DNA from: Altererythrobacter sp. Root672
GTDB lineage: Bacteria; Pseudomonadota; Alphaproteobacteria; Sphingomonadales; Sphingomonadaceae
Direction: 5' to 3'
NCBI RefSeq assembly: GCF_001427865.1
Contig: NZ_LMHH01000002.1
Location: 391,501-455,500, forward strand
DNA: 64,000 nucleotides
The notes beneath the pieces were generated by a model that was given only the letters and a program-made list of their open reading frames with translations, did not search any database and was not told where the DNA came from. Positions within the stretch are counted from its first letter, which is position 1; each line of letters begins with the position of its first letter. This document shows, one piece after another, positions 8,303-16,625 of this stretch. Position numbers and translations under genes: made by a program.

Positions 8303-11284
8303 ATGTCCGAACAACGCGATTACAGAGACACCGTCTTCCTGCCGAAGACCGATTTCCCCATGAAGGCCGGCCTTCCGCAGAAGGAGCCGGGCCTCCTCGC
8401 GCGTTGGCAGTCCGAAGGGCTCTACCAGCAGGTGCGCGAGAACCGCGCCGGGCAGACCAAGTTCATCCTCCACGACGGCCCGCCTTACGCCAACGGCGAC
8501 ATGCACATCGGCCACGCGCTGAACCACGTGCTCAAGGACATGGTCGTGCGCACGCAGACCCTGCTCGGCAAGGACGCGCCCTATGTGCCCGGCTGGGATT
8601 GCCACGGCCTCCCGATCGAGTGGAAGGTCGAGGAACAGTACCGCAAGAAGAAGCTCGACAAGGACCAGGTCCCGGTCGAGGAATTCCGCGCCGAATGCCG
8701 CGCCTATGCCCAGCATTGGGTCGACACCCAGCGCGAACAGCTCAAGCGTCTCGGCATCAACGGCGATTGGGACAACCCCTACCTGACGATGCACTTCGAG
8801 GCCGAGGCCACGATCGTGCGCGAACTGCTCAAGTTCGCCGAAAGCGGCCAGCTCTACCGCGGGGCCAAGCCGGTGATGTGGTCGCCAGTCGAAAAGACCG
8901 CGCTGGCCGAGGCCGAGGTCGAGTACGAGGACATCACCTCGACCCAGATCGACGTGGCGTTCGAGATCGTCGAGAGCCCGATCCCCGAACTGGTCGGCGC
9001 GCATGCGGTGATCTGGACGACCACGCCGTGGACGATCCCGGCGAACCAGGCTTTGGCTTATGGGCCTGAGGTTGAGTACACGCTTGTTGATTGCTGGTTC
9101 GCCACCGAGGAAGACGGCCGAGATTTAGACGGACCGGCCGGCGCCGCTTTGGCGATGGCCGCCCGAGCGCTCCCGTGGCTCGCTGAAGGTCCTCGCTTCA
9201 TTGTCGCCTCAACGTTGCTTGAGTCATTCGAGAGGCGCTTGAATGCTGCCCTCTCGCATTTGGACTTCGCCGAATTCAGCATCGGTACGCCCCGGTTCGT
9301 GATCGAGCGTGTCCAAGGCTTCAAAGGCTCCGACCTCGCCGGCACAATCGCCCGTCACCCGATGCACCACCTCGGCGGGTTCTACGCCGAGCCGCGTCCG
9401 TTCCTGCCCGGCGACTTTGTCACTACCGACAGCGGCACGGGCCTGGTCCACATGGCGCCCGACCATGGCGAGGACGACTTCGAACTGTGCAAGGCGCACG
9501 GCATCTCGCCCAAGTTCATCGTCGAGGCCGATGGCCGCTATCGCGAGGACTGGCTGTGGCTGCCGCGCACCGACGAACGGTCGATGTCGGTCATCAACCC
9601 CAAGTTCAACGCGCCCGAGGGGCCGGTCTGCACCGATCTGCGCGAGACGGGCGCTCTCCTCAGCGCGTCCACCGACTATCAACACTCTTATCCCCATAGC
9701 TGGCGCTCCAAGGCCAAGGTGATCTTCCGCTGCACGCCGCAGTGGTTCGTGCCGATGGACAAGCCCGGCATCGAGCACATCGACAACCGCCCGGAACAGC
9801 GCTGGGAGAACGAGGGCGGCGCTCAGGAGCCGACCAAGACCCTGCGCCAGGTCGCGATGAACGCGCTGGAGCAGACCCGCTTCGTCCCCGAAAAGGGCCG
9901 CAACCGCATCGGCACCATGGTCGAGAGCCGCCCCGACTGGGTGCTCAGCCGCCAGCGCGCCTGGGGCGTACCGATCACGCTGTTCGTCGACCGCAAGACC
10001 GGCGAATACCTGGTCGATCCCGAGGTCAACCAGCGCATCGTCAGCGCAGTGAACGAGAAGGGCGTCGACGCCTGGTCGGACGCCAACGCACAGACGCTGC
10101 TCGGCAACCAGTACGACGCCGCCGACTACGAGCGGATCGTCGACATTCTCGACGTATGGTTCGATTCCGGTTCGACCCATGCCTTCGTGCTGGAATCGGG
10201 CCGCTGGCCGGACCTGCAATGGCCGGCCGATCTCTATCTCGAAGGCTCCGACCAGCATCGCGGCTGGTTCCAGTCCTCGCTGCTAGAGAGTTGCGGCACC
10301 CGTGGCCGCGCGCCGTACAACGCGGTGCTCACCCATGGCTTCACGATGGATGCCAAGGGCGAGAAGATGTCCAAGTCGAAGGGCAACACCGTCAGCCCAC
10401 TCGACGTGATGAAGGAATACGGCGCCGACATCATCCGCCTGTGGGCGCTATCGGTCGACTACACCGAAGACCACCGCATCGGCCCCGAGATCCTCAAGGG
10501 CGTGGCCGACCAGTACCGCAAGCTGCGCAACACCTTCCGCTACCTGCTCGGCGCGCTCGACGGGTTCGAGGAGAGCGAGCGGGTCGGTCCGGACGCGATG
10601 CCGGAGCTGGAGCGCTACGTGCTCTCGCTGCTGGGTGAGCTCGATGCCAAGCTCAAGCAGGCGGTCGATGACTTCGACTTCAACACCTACACCCGCGCCC
10701 TGATCGACTTCTGCAACGAAGACCTTTCGGCGTTCTACTTCGATATCCGCAAGGACCGGCTCTACTGCGACGCGCCGTCGGACCTGAACCGGCGCGCGTA
10801 CCGCACAGTGCTCGACACACTGTTCCAAGCGCTGATCCGCTACGCCGCGCCGGTCATGGTCTTCACCGCCGAGGAAATTTGGCAGAGCCGCTATCCCGAC
10901 AGCGCCAGCGTGCACTTGCTGGTGTGGCCGGAAGTGCCCGCCGTGAACGCGGACGCCGCCCGCTGGGCCAAACTGCGCGCCCTGCGCGTGCAGGTGACCG
11001 AGGCAATCGAGCCGCTGCGGCGCGAGAAGATCGTCCGTTCGAGCCTTGAGGCCGAAGTCACCGTTCCCTCCGAGATCGTGCCCGAGGGCTTCTCAGACGC
11101 CGACCTCGCCGAACTGTTCATCAGCGCGGCAGTCGATCGGACCGATGGCGACACCGTAACCGTGCGTAAGAGCGGACACGCCAAGTGCGGCCGTTGCTGG
11201 CGCTTGCTGCCCGAAGTAACTGAGGACGGCGGCCTGTGCGATCGTTGCGAGGATGCCGTGGCCCAACTGGATGCAGTCGCATGA
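8303..11284 (+). CDS. ileS: Isoleucyl-tRNA synthetase
   Basis: Class Ia aminoacyl-tRNA synthetase charging tRNA-Ile, with hydrolytic editing of valine. The HIGH motif is at residues 68-71, the KMSKS motif at 688-692, and the editing-domain peptide WTTTPWTIPANQALAYGPE near residues 238-256. The C-terminus ends in a zinc-ribbon-like element, CGRCWRLLPEVTEDGGLCDRC. The length of 993 residues is above the usual 930-960; much of the excess seems to lie at about residues 255-330 inside the editing domain, where codon use also changes. The stop overlaps the lspA start by four bases (ATGA). Confidence 0.95.
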   Translation: MSEQRDYRDTVFLPKTDFPMKAGLPQKEPGLLARWQSEGLYQQVRENRAGQTKFILHDGPPYANGDMHIGHALNHVLKDMVVRTQTLLGKDAPYVPGWDCHGLPIEWKVEEQYRKKKLDKDQVPVEEFRAECRAYAQHWVDTQREQLKRLGINGDWDNPYLTMHFEAEATIVRELLKFAESGQLYRGAKPVMWSPVEKTALAEAEVEYEDITSTQIDVAFEIVESPIPELVGAHAVIWTTTPWTIPANQALAYGPEVEYTLVDCWFATEEDGRDLDGPAGAALAMAARALPWLAEGPRFIVASTLLESFERRLNAALSHLDFAEFSIGTPRFVIERVQGFKGSDLAGTIARHPMHHLGGFYAEPRPFLPGDFVTTDSGTGLVHMAPDHGEDDFELCKAHGISPKFIVEADGRYREDWLWLPRTDERSMSVINPKFNAPEGPVCTDLRETGALLSASTDYQHSYPHSWRSKAKVIFRCTPQWFVPMDKPGIEHIDNRPEQRWENEGGAQEPTKTLRQVAMNALEQTRFVPEKGRNRIGTMVESRPDWVLSRQRAWGVPITLFVDRKTGEYLVDPEVNQRIVSAVNEKGVDAWSDANAQTLLGNQYDAADYERIVDILDVWFDSGSTHAFVLESGRWPDLQWPADLYLEGSDQHRGWFQSSLLESCGTRGRAPYNAVLTHGFTMDAKGEKMSKSKGNTVSPLDVMKEYGADIIRLWALSVDYTEDHRIGPEILKGVADQYRKLRNTFRYLLGALDGFEESERVGPDAMPELERYVLSLLGELDAKLKQAVDDFDFNTYTRALIDFCNEDLSAFYFDIRKDRLYCDAPSDLNRRAYRTVLDTLFQALIRYAAPVMVFTAEEIWQSRYPDSASVHLLVWPEVPAVNADAARWAKLRALRVQVTEAIEPLRREKIVRSSLEAEVTVPSEIVPEGFSDADLAELFISAAVDRTDGDTVTVRKSGHAKCGRCWRLLPEVTEDGGLCDRCEDAVAQLDAVA

Positions 11285-11817
11285 CCCGAGAATGGCGTAA
11301 CAGAACGATCGGCCTGGTCCTCGCGGCGACGATCTACGTCCTCGACCAGTGGGTCAAAGGGCGGGTCGTCGGCCCATGGAACCTGCGCGAGGTCGGCGTG
11401 ATCGACTTGCTGCCGTTCTTCGACCTTCGCTGGACGCAGAACTTCGGCGTCTCGCTTGGCATGTTCGAGGCCACCTCGCCCGAAATGCGCTGGGGCCTGG
11501 TCGGGGTGACCGGGCTCATCGCCATCGTCGTGCTGGTGTGGATGCTGCGCGAACGCAAGCTCTGGGACATCGCCGGCTTGGCGCTGATCCTGGGCGGCGC
11601 GATGGGCAATATCCGCGACCGGATCGAACTCGGCTACGTGATCGATTATGCCGACTTCCACATCGGCGAATTTCGCCCGTTCCTGATCTTCAATATCGCC
11701 GATGCCGCTATCACCATCGGCGTGCTGATAATCCTTGCTCGCGCGCTGTTCATGCGCGAGAAACCGGCCGCCCCTCAGGGGAGCCAAGAGGCGGACAAAC
11801 CCGCGGAGATTTCTTGA
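11281..11817 (+). CDS. lspA: Lipoprotein signal peptidase (signal peptidase II)
   Basis: Inner-membrane aspartyl protease that removes the signal peptide from diacylglyceryl prolipoproteins. The 178-residue protein has four hydrophobic helices. The two catalytic aspartates are in NIRDRIELGYVIDYADF and FLIFNIADAAITIG. The NxG box reads NFGVSLGMF rather than the common NxGAAFS, a mild variation. The frame is open upstream inside ileS, but the ATG at 11281, overlapping the ileS stop, fits the family. The next gene encodes a lipoprotein, a fitting context. Confidence 0.93.
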   Translation: MTREWRNRTIGLVLAATIYVLDQWVKGRVVGPWNLREVGVIDLLPFFDLRWTQNFGVSLGMFEATSPEMRWGLVGVTGLIAIVVLVWMLRERKLWDIAGLALILGGAMGNIRDRIELGYVIDYADFHIGEFRPFLIFNIADAAITIGVLIILARALFMREKPAAPQGSQEADKPAEIS

Positions 11818-12230
11818 TGCACATGACCACCCGGATCGTTCTCGTCGCCAGCAGCGCGGCCCTGCTGGCAGGATGCACCAGCGGCGACCTGCTCGGCAGC
11901 CGTGACCGGCCCGACGAATTTGCCGTGCAACGCCAGGCCCCGCTGGTGGTCCCGCCCGATTTCTCGCTTGTCCCGCCGGCTCCGGGCGCTCCGCGTCCAG
12001 CCGAAGGCGCCGCTTCGCAACAGGCTCTTGAGGCGCTGTTCGGCGGCCCGGCGCAACGCAGCGCGGTGGAATCGAACGCCATCAGCCGTGCCGGTACTGC
12101 CGATCCGGGCATCCGCAGCTCGGTAGGCGATCCCAACACCTATACGGTGGACAAGGGCGGCACGACGCGCACGATCCTCGCCGCGCCCGAAGGCGATGGC
12201 CAGGCCGCACGGGCCGTCATTCCTTCCTAG
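11817..12230 (+). CDS. DUF3035-family lipoprotein
   Basis: Short exported lipoprotein of 137 residues beginning MHMTTRIVLVASSAALLAGC, a clear lipobox with cysteine as the likely lipidated residue. The rest is proline- and alanine-rich (APLVVPPDFSLVPPAPGAPRP) as in DUF3035 proteins found after lspA in sphingomonads. The start overlaps the lspA stop (TGATG). Function unknown; probably envelope-associated and processed by the neighbouring LspA. Confidence 0.85.
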   Translation: MHMTTRIVLVASSAALLAGCTSGDLLGSRDRPDEFAVQRQAPLVVPPDFSLVPPAPGAPRPAEGAASQQALEALFGGPAQRSAVESNAISRAGTADPGIRSSVGDPNTYTVDKGGTTRTILAAPEGDGQAARAVIPS

Positions 12231-12279
12231 GAACCTTGCCCGGGCCTGCTGGGCGGGCCTCACCGGTGGCACGCGGATT

Positions 12280-12293
12280 CTCTCGCGCGAGAG
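12280..12293. other. Perfect 14-bp palindrome CTCTCGCGCGAGAG
   Basis: A self-complementary 14-mer lies in the 139-base gap between the DUF3035 lipoprotein gene and the PilZ gene, 77 bases before the PilZ start. There is no T-tract, so it is not a typical terminator. It could be a protein-binding site or part of an RNA hairpin; nothing in the sequence decides this. Confidence 0.5.
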
Positions 12294-12369
12294 GGTGTGG
12301 AACCCTGACTAGGTATATTCCCGAACTGCCCCTCCCTGCCGCAAGCGGGCTAGGGATGGCCCCAAAGCC

Positions 12370-12912
12370 ATGCCCAATGCCCCCCAAATTCACCATCCGC
12401 GTCGCGAGCATTCGCGCCTGCGGCTGAGCCTTCCCGCCATGCTGGTCACCCCGGAGGGCGAGCAGCGGATTACCTTGCTCAACCTGTCACAAGGTGGTGC
12501 CCGTGTCCGGCTTCCCGGCAACGGGCGGATCACCGGCGGCATTCTCAAGTGGATGGACAACGAAGCCCTCGGCATCGGGGTCTGGCAGGCCGGGTCGGAG
12601 ATGGGCCTGCGGTTCGAAGATCCGATCGATTGGGACTGGGTCGTGGCCACGCGGCACTGGCAACCGCCGCGCCGCGCGAAGGGCGATGACTCGCGAGCCT
12701 TCGCGGAAGACTGGGCGAGAGGGTACGACCACGCCAAGTTCGACGCAGGCGCGCAGCTGGATGAACAGGCGCGAAGGAACAAGGCGGCGCTCGACATTCA
12801 CAAGCTGCGCAATTCCGGCGCCAGGATCCGCTCGGCCCGGTTGACCCTTGGGGTCTTGCTCCTCAGCGTCGTGATTGGACTGGGCGTGGGTTTGTGGGGC
12901 GTCGTTTCCTAG
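12370..12912 (+). CDS. PilZ-domain protein with C-terminal membrane anchor
   Basis: Possible cyclic-di-GMP-responsive protein of 180 residues. The N-terminal part has an R-x-x-R element (HHPRREHSRLRLSLPAML) followed by LLNLSQGGARVRLPG, which matches the PilZ pattern R-x(3)-R ... (D/N)-x-S-x-x-G. After a charged linker (about residues 95-155) comes one hydrophobic helix, LTLGVLLLSVVIGLGVGLWGVV, ending the protein. That suggests a cytoplasmic sensor domain anchored by its tail. The start ATG at 12370 is the first in the frame; no strong Shine-Dalgarno is visible. Confidence 0.75.
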   Translation: MPNAPQIHHPRREHSRLRLSLPAMLVTPEGEQRITLLNLSQGGARVRLPGNGRITGGILKWMDNEALGIGVWQAGSEMGLRFEDPIDWDWVVATRHWQPPRRAKGDDSRAFAEDWARGYDHAKFDAGAQLDEQARRNKAALDIHKLRNSGARIRSARLTLGVLLLSVVIGLGVGLWGVVS

Positions 12913-13055
12913 GCGAGGGTAGTAGGTCCGCTAAGGGCCCATGGCGGTCCTTAGACCAGGCATCGATGCTGAACGAAGGCGCAGCATCAGGGCCGAAAGT
13001 GCGACGCGCACCTCGTCTCTACGAGAACGCAGAGAGATTTACGCGTCGCATGGAT

Positions 13056-13826
13056 TCAGCGTCTCATTGCCTCTCGGGCCTCGGCCGCGCGCTGGTGAAA
13101 ACGATAGGCCTCCGCGTCGAACGGTGAGGCCACGTCACCTTCCCAACTTTCGATATTCTCATGCAGGCCCTTTACGCCTTCGAGCATCTCGGGCGAAGCG
13201 ACTGCCAGGAAGGGCCGGATCATCTCGTCCCATTCATCGAGGAAAGCTTGCGCCTGCGGACTGGCCGGATCCATCGGCAACGCCGCGTTGATGCGGTCGC
13301 TTAGGTCCTTCCATTTCGCGTTGTGGGCCTCGTTGTCAAAGTCGGCGGGCAACGCCGCTACCGACTGCTGAAACGCTTCTTTTTGATCTGTCGCCATGTA
13401 GCGAGACGTAAGCTCGTCCCATTTGTCCTTCGTCACGATTGTTTCTCCTTGCCGGATCAGCGAGCAGAAGGTCGCTACATCGATGGGCTCGCTGCGATCG
13501 ATGCGGGACAGGATGGATTCCAAGACAGTTCGAGTGTTCGCAACCTCGCGCTCACGGTCCGCCAGCGTTTCGATCTGGGCGACGACGATATGGCGCAAGT
13601 CGATATGGCGCCCGGCAGTCATCGAATGGATCTGCGCCAAGGTCAGTCCGGCGCGTTTCATCGCTACGATTTGGTGCAGCCGCTCAAGCTGGGCGGGCCC
13701 GTAATGACGCCGCCCTGATGCGGTTCGTAGCGGCGTCACGAGACCGCGCCCCTCGTAAAACCGAAGCGCGCGCAACGTTAGGCCCGTCAGACGGGCAACT
13801 TCGGCAATGTCGAGCGAATCATGCAT
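13056..13826 (-). CDS. MerR-family transcriptional regulator with TipAS-like C-terminal domain
   Basis: DNA-binding regulator of 256 residues. The N-terminal MerR winged helix-turn-helix is clear (MHDSLDIAEVARLTGLTLRA, then YEGRGLVTPLRTASGRRHY), followed by a coiled helix around residues 85-110. The C-terminal half (from about residue 130, WDELTSRYMATDQKEAFQQS) resembles the TipAS ligand-binding domain that senses small molecules. No cysteine cluster for metal sensing is seen. The promoter directly upstream contains a symmetric operator inside a 19-bp spacer, so autoregulation is likely. No obvious target gene is adjacent on the same strand. Confidence 0.85.
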   Translation of the reverse strand: MHDSLDIAEVARLTGLTLRALRFYEGRGLVTPLRTASGRRHYGPAQLERLHQIVAMKRAGLTLAQIHSMTAGRHIDLRHIVVAQIETLADREREVANTRTVLESILSRIDRSEPIDVATFCSLIRQGETIVTKDKWDELTSRYMATDQKEAFQQSVAALPADFDNEAHNAKWKDLSDRINAALPMDPASPQAQAFLDEWDEMIRPFLAVASPEMLEGVKGLHENIESWEGDVASPFDAEAYRFHQRAAEAREAMRR

Positions 13827-13832
13827 GACGCT

Positions 13833-13863
13833 CTTATGCCAGCTGACGTAACGTCAGGTTCAA
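13833..13863 (-). promoter_or_regulatory. MerR-type promoter and operator of the MerR/TipAS-like gene
   Basis: On the minus strand a -35-like TTGAAC (13863-13858) and a -10-like CATAAG (13838-13833) are separated by 19 bp. Inside the spacer is the palindrome CTGACGTAACGTCAG (13843-13857), two perfect 7-base arms around one base. Over-long spacers with a dyad in the middle are the hallmark of promoters that MerR proteins activate by twisting DNA. The -10 ends 7 bases before the start codon, so the transcript would be nearly leaderless. Confidence 0.65.
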
Positions 13864-14016
13864 GCGGGAATTGAAGCGAGCCCACTCTTTGTTAGAGCCG
13901 CGACGCGTCGCCTTGCCAGGGCGTCCGGCCCAGTGCCCGCTTCCCACCCATGCAGCCGCAGCCACGGGCGTTCGGGGGCCGAGCTCCCCTACCAGTCCCG
14001 TGGCCGAACGCGCTGG

Positions 14017-14355
14017 TTACCGACCTGACTTGCGTTTCTTGCGGGCGGCGTACTTCGCATCCCTAGCTGCCTTGCGTTCTGCCTCAGTAAGTTCGGCAGG
14101 CGCAGAGGCCGCCTTGGCCTCGGCAGCGGCGGCGCGGGCGGCTTTCTCGGCTTCCGCGGCCTCCAGGCGAGCTTGCTTTGCGGCGTTGCGCTTTTCTTCT
14201 CGGGCCGCTTCGCGAGCTTCCGCCTCCGCGCGACGCCGGGCCAGCTCGGCTTCATCGACCGGAGGCCGCGCCTTGAGCTTGGCCAGGGCGTCTTCCCGGG
14301 CCTTCTGGGACGCCGCGCGGCGTTCGTTGAAATCGAGTTCTTTGAAACCAGCCAT
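14017..14355 (-). CDS. DUF6481-family protein
   Basis: Small cytoplasmic protein of 112 residues, MAGFKELDFNERRAASQKAR at the start, otherwise almost entirely alanine, glutamate, lysine and arginine and so probably one long helix or coiled coil. It ends in a basic tail KYAARKKRKSGR. The pattern matches DUF6481 proteins of alphaproteobacteria, whose function is unknown. The basic tail would suit nucleic acid contact, but this is inference. The 150-base stretch between it and the MerR promoter holds no gene I can support. Confidence 0.8.
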   Translation of the reverse strand: MAGFKELDFNERRAASQKAREDALAKLKARPPVDEAELARRRAEAEAREAAREEKRNAAKQARLEAAEAEKAARAAAAEAKAASAPAELTEAERKAARDAKYAARKKRKSGR

Positions 14356-14459
14356 CTTCTTATCCTAAAATTTGCAGGTCAGCCCTGAAGACCATGCGCG
14401 AGCACGGACAGAGCGCTTTTGACCCAATTGTGGGCGTGGCGGCTTAAACCGCCCCTGCC

Positions 14460-15785
14460 CTACTTCCCTTCGGTGAACGGCACCGGCTGTTCACCGACCT
14501 GGCAGACCATCAGCTTATCGATCTTGCGGCCGTCCATATCGACGACCTCAAACCGCCAGCCTTGGTCTTCGAACCATTCGCCTTCATGCGGTAGCCGCTT
14601 GAGCACCGAGAGGACATACCCTGCGGCGGTGGCAAATTCACGGTCTTCCGAGAGTTCGAGGCCGAGCCGCTCGGCCAAGACGTCCGCCGCCATCGCGCCG
14701 GCGATCAGCAACGAGCCGTCGTCGCGTTCGACCACGTCGGGATCGTCGCCTTCGTCTTGGTGACTGGCGAAGCTGCCGGCAATAGCGCGCAGCAGGTCCG
14801 CCGGGGTGACGATGCCTTCGAGATGACCGTATTCGTCATGCACCATGGCCATGGCCGTGCCGGATTGCTGGAGCATGCGCAGCGCGTCCATCGCGTCGAG
14901 CTGGTCGGGGACGACCTCGGTTTTGCGAACGAGGTCATGCAGCTGGACCGGTTCTCCGGCGAGCATGCGGGCGAGGATGTCGCGCACTTTGACCACGCCG
15001 ATCATCTTTTCCGGCGAGCCTTCGGCCACGGGAAGCAGCGAATGCGGCGATTCGGCGAGAGTTTCGCGAATTTCTTCTTCGCCGGCGGCTACGTCGAGCC
15101 AATCGATCTCGGTCCGCGGCGTCATCAGTTCGCGCACCGGCCGGTTGGCCAGGCGCATGACGCCGGAGAGGATTGCCCGCTCCTCCTCTTCAATCACGCC
15201 CGAATGCGTGGCCTCGGCGAAGAGCATGTGCAGCTCTTCCGCGGTGACGCCATGCTCGCCGCGATGGCGCACGCCGAGCAGGCGCATGATTAGGTTTGAC
15301 GACCGGTCGAGCAGCCACACGAACGGAGCGGCGACCTTGGCGAGGATCGCCATCGGTCGTGACATGTAGATCGCGATCGGCACGGCGGCCCGCAAAGCGA
15401 ATTGCTTGGGCACCAGCTCGCCCACCACCAGGCTGAAATAGGTCGTCAGCGCGATGACCAGGACAAAGCCGGCCTCTTCGGCGGTGTCCGCTGGGACGCC
15501 TAGCCCCGCGAGCCAGTCTCCCACCGGGCCGCCAAAGGTCGAGCCCGAATAGGCACCTGCGATGATGCCCACGAGCGTGATGCCGATCTGCACCGTGGAG
15601 AGGAACTTGCCCGGGTCAGCCGCGAGCGCGAGCGCTGTCTTCGCGCCCTTGCTGCCGCGGTCCGCCGCCACGCGCAACCGCGCAGGCCGCGCCGAGACGA
15701 TGGCAAGCTCCGACATCGAGAAGACCCCGTTGATCAGGATCAGCGCGATCAGGATAGTCAGATCGGACCAGGGGAATGCCGCCAT
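14460..15785 (-). CDS. CNNM/CBS/CorC-HlyC domain membrane protein (hemolysin-family)
   Basis: Inner-membrane protein of 441 residues, probably in magnesium or cobalt homeostasis despite the historical hemolysin name. An N-terminal DUF21/CNNM membrane domain (about residues 5-190) begins FPWSDLTILIALILINGVFS. Two CBS domains follow (about 205-330, with VRELMTPRTEIDWLD and LRMLQQSGTAMAMVHDEYGH). The C-terminal CorC/HlyC domain spans about 350-430. The gene is divergent from the OmpA-like gene, with 159 bases for both promoters. Confidence 0.9.
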   Translation of the reverse strand: MAAFPWSDLTILIALILINGVFSMSELAIVSARPARLRVAADRGSKGAKTALALAADPGKFLSTVQIGITLVGIIAGAYSGSTFGGPVGDWLAGLGVPADTAEEAGFVLVIALTTYFSLVVGELVPKQFALRAAVPIAIYMSRPMAILAKVAAPFVWLLDRSSNLIMRLLGVRHRGEHGVTAEELHMLFAEATHSGVIEEEERAILSGVMRLANRPVRELMTPRTEIDWLDVAAGEEEIRETLAESPHSLLPVAEGSPEKMIGVVKVRDILARMLAGEPVQLHDLVRKTEVVPDQLDAMDALRMLQQSGTAMAMVHDEYGHLEGIVTPADLLRAIAGSFASHQDEGDDPDVVERDDGSLLIAGAMAADVLAERLGLELSEDREFATAAGYVLSVLKRLPHEGEWFEDQGWRFEVVDMDGRKIDKLMVCQVGEQPVPFTEGK

Positions 15786-15944
15786 TTGTCCCGCGCAGCT
15801 AGCAGATCGCGCCTCGTCCCGAAACCCGGCACGAGGGACTTGTGGAACGCCGGGCGCGGCAAGGCGTTTCAGATGCCATCATTCCCTGCACTCGCGGCCT
15901 CCCGCCGCGAACCATCCAACCGAAACCATCATGAGGAAATCCCG

Positions 15945-16625
15945 ATGAATACGTCGCGCATTCTTGTCTCCGGTCTTGCGGCCGTCTCGCTGGTCAGCCT
16001 CTCCGCCTGCGTCACCGACCCGAACACCGGAGAGCAGCATGTTTCCCGCACCGCCATCGGCGGCGTGGGCGGTGCGGGCCTCGGCTACCTGCTCGGCAGT
16101 GTAATCGGCGGCAAGACCGCGCGCATCGTCGGCGCAGGCATTGGCGGCGTGGCCGGCGGCGTGATCGGCTATCAGCTCGACCAGCAGATCAAGGAACTGG
16201 ACGAAGCGACCGCCGGCAGCGGCGTCGACGTCAGTGAGACCCCCGACGGGCAGGGCATCCTGGTCAGTCTGCCGGACGTGACCTTCGCGGTCGATTCGGC
16301 CACTATCAGCCCGAGCTTCCGCGCCGCGCTCGATCAAGTCGCGCAGAGCCTGCAGAAGTACCCCAACAGCTTGGTCGACGTGATGGGCCACACCGATTCC
16401 ACCGGTTCGGACGCCCATAACCAGGACCTCTCGCGTCGCCGTGCCGAATCGGTCGCGGGTTACCTCACCATGCGCGGCGTCCCGAGTTCGCGCCTGGCGA
16501 CGATCGGCTACGGCGAGCAATACCCGATCGCCGACAACGCCACTGAAGAAGGCCGCGCCCGCAACCGCCGCGTCGAAATCCGCATCACCCCGGTGAGCCA
16601 GGATGACGTGAAACAGGCGCGCTAG
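15945..16625 (+). CDS. OmpA-family lipoprotein with glycine-zipper segment
   Basis: Outer-membrane lipoprotein that probably binds peptidoglycan. The 226-residue protein begins MNTSRILVSGLAAVSLVSLS and continues ACVTDPN, a lipobox with cysteine at residue 22. A glycine-zipper region (about residues 38-80, GGVGGAGLGYLLG) precedes an OmpA C-terminal domain (about 105-218) with the signature VDVMGHTDSTGSDAHNQDLS and RRRAESVAGYL. The ATG at 15945 is chosen because the signal peptide begins there. A five-codon reading frame (15931-15948) overlaps this start. Confidence 0.9.
   Translation: MNTSRILVSGLAAVSLVSLSACVTDPNTGEQHVSRTAIGGVGGAGLGYLLGSVIGGKTARIVGAGIGGVAGGVIGYQLDQQIKELDEATAGSGVDVSETPDGQGILVSLPDVTFAVDSATISPSFRAALDQVAQSLQKYPNSLVDVMGHTDSTGSDAHNQDLSRRRAESVAGYLTMRGVPSSRLATIGYGEQYPIADNATEEGRARNRRVEIRITPVSQDDVKQAR

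Noticed and set aside
7074-8303. 409-codon minus-strand frame containing FVLSLSKD-like peptide
   Set aside because: Antisense to ribF plus the nested repeat; the peptide comes from translating the inner palindrome and is a common artefact of such repeats.
13871-14368. 165-codon plus-strand frame rich in alanine and serine
   Set aside because: Antisense to the DUF6481 gene, whose family pattern is on the minus strand.
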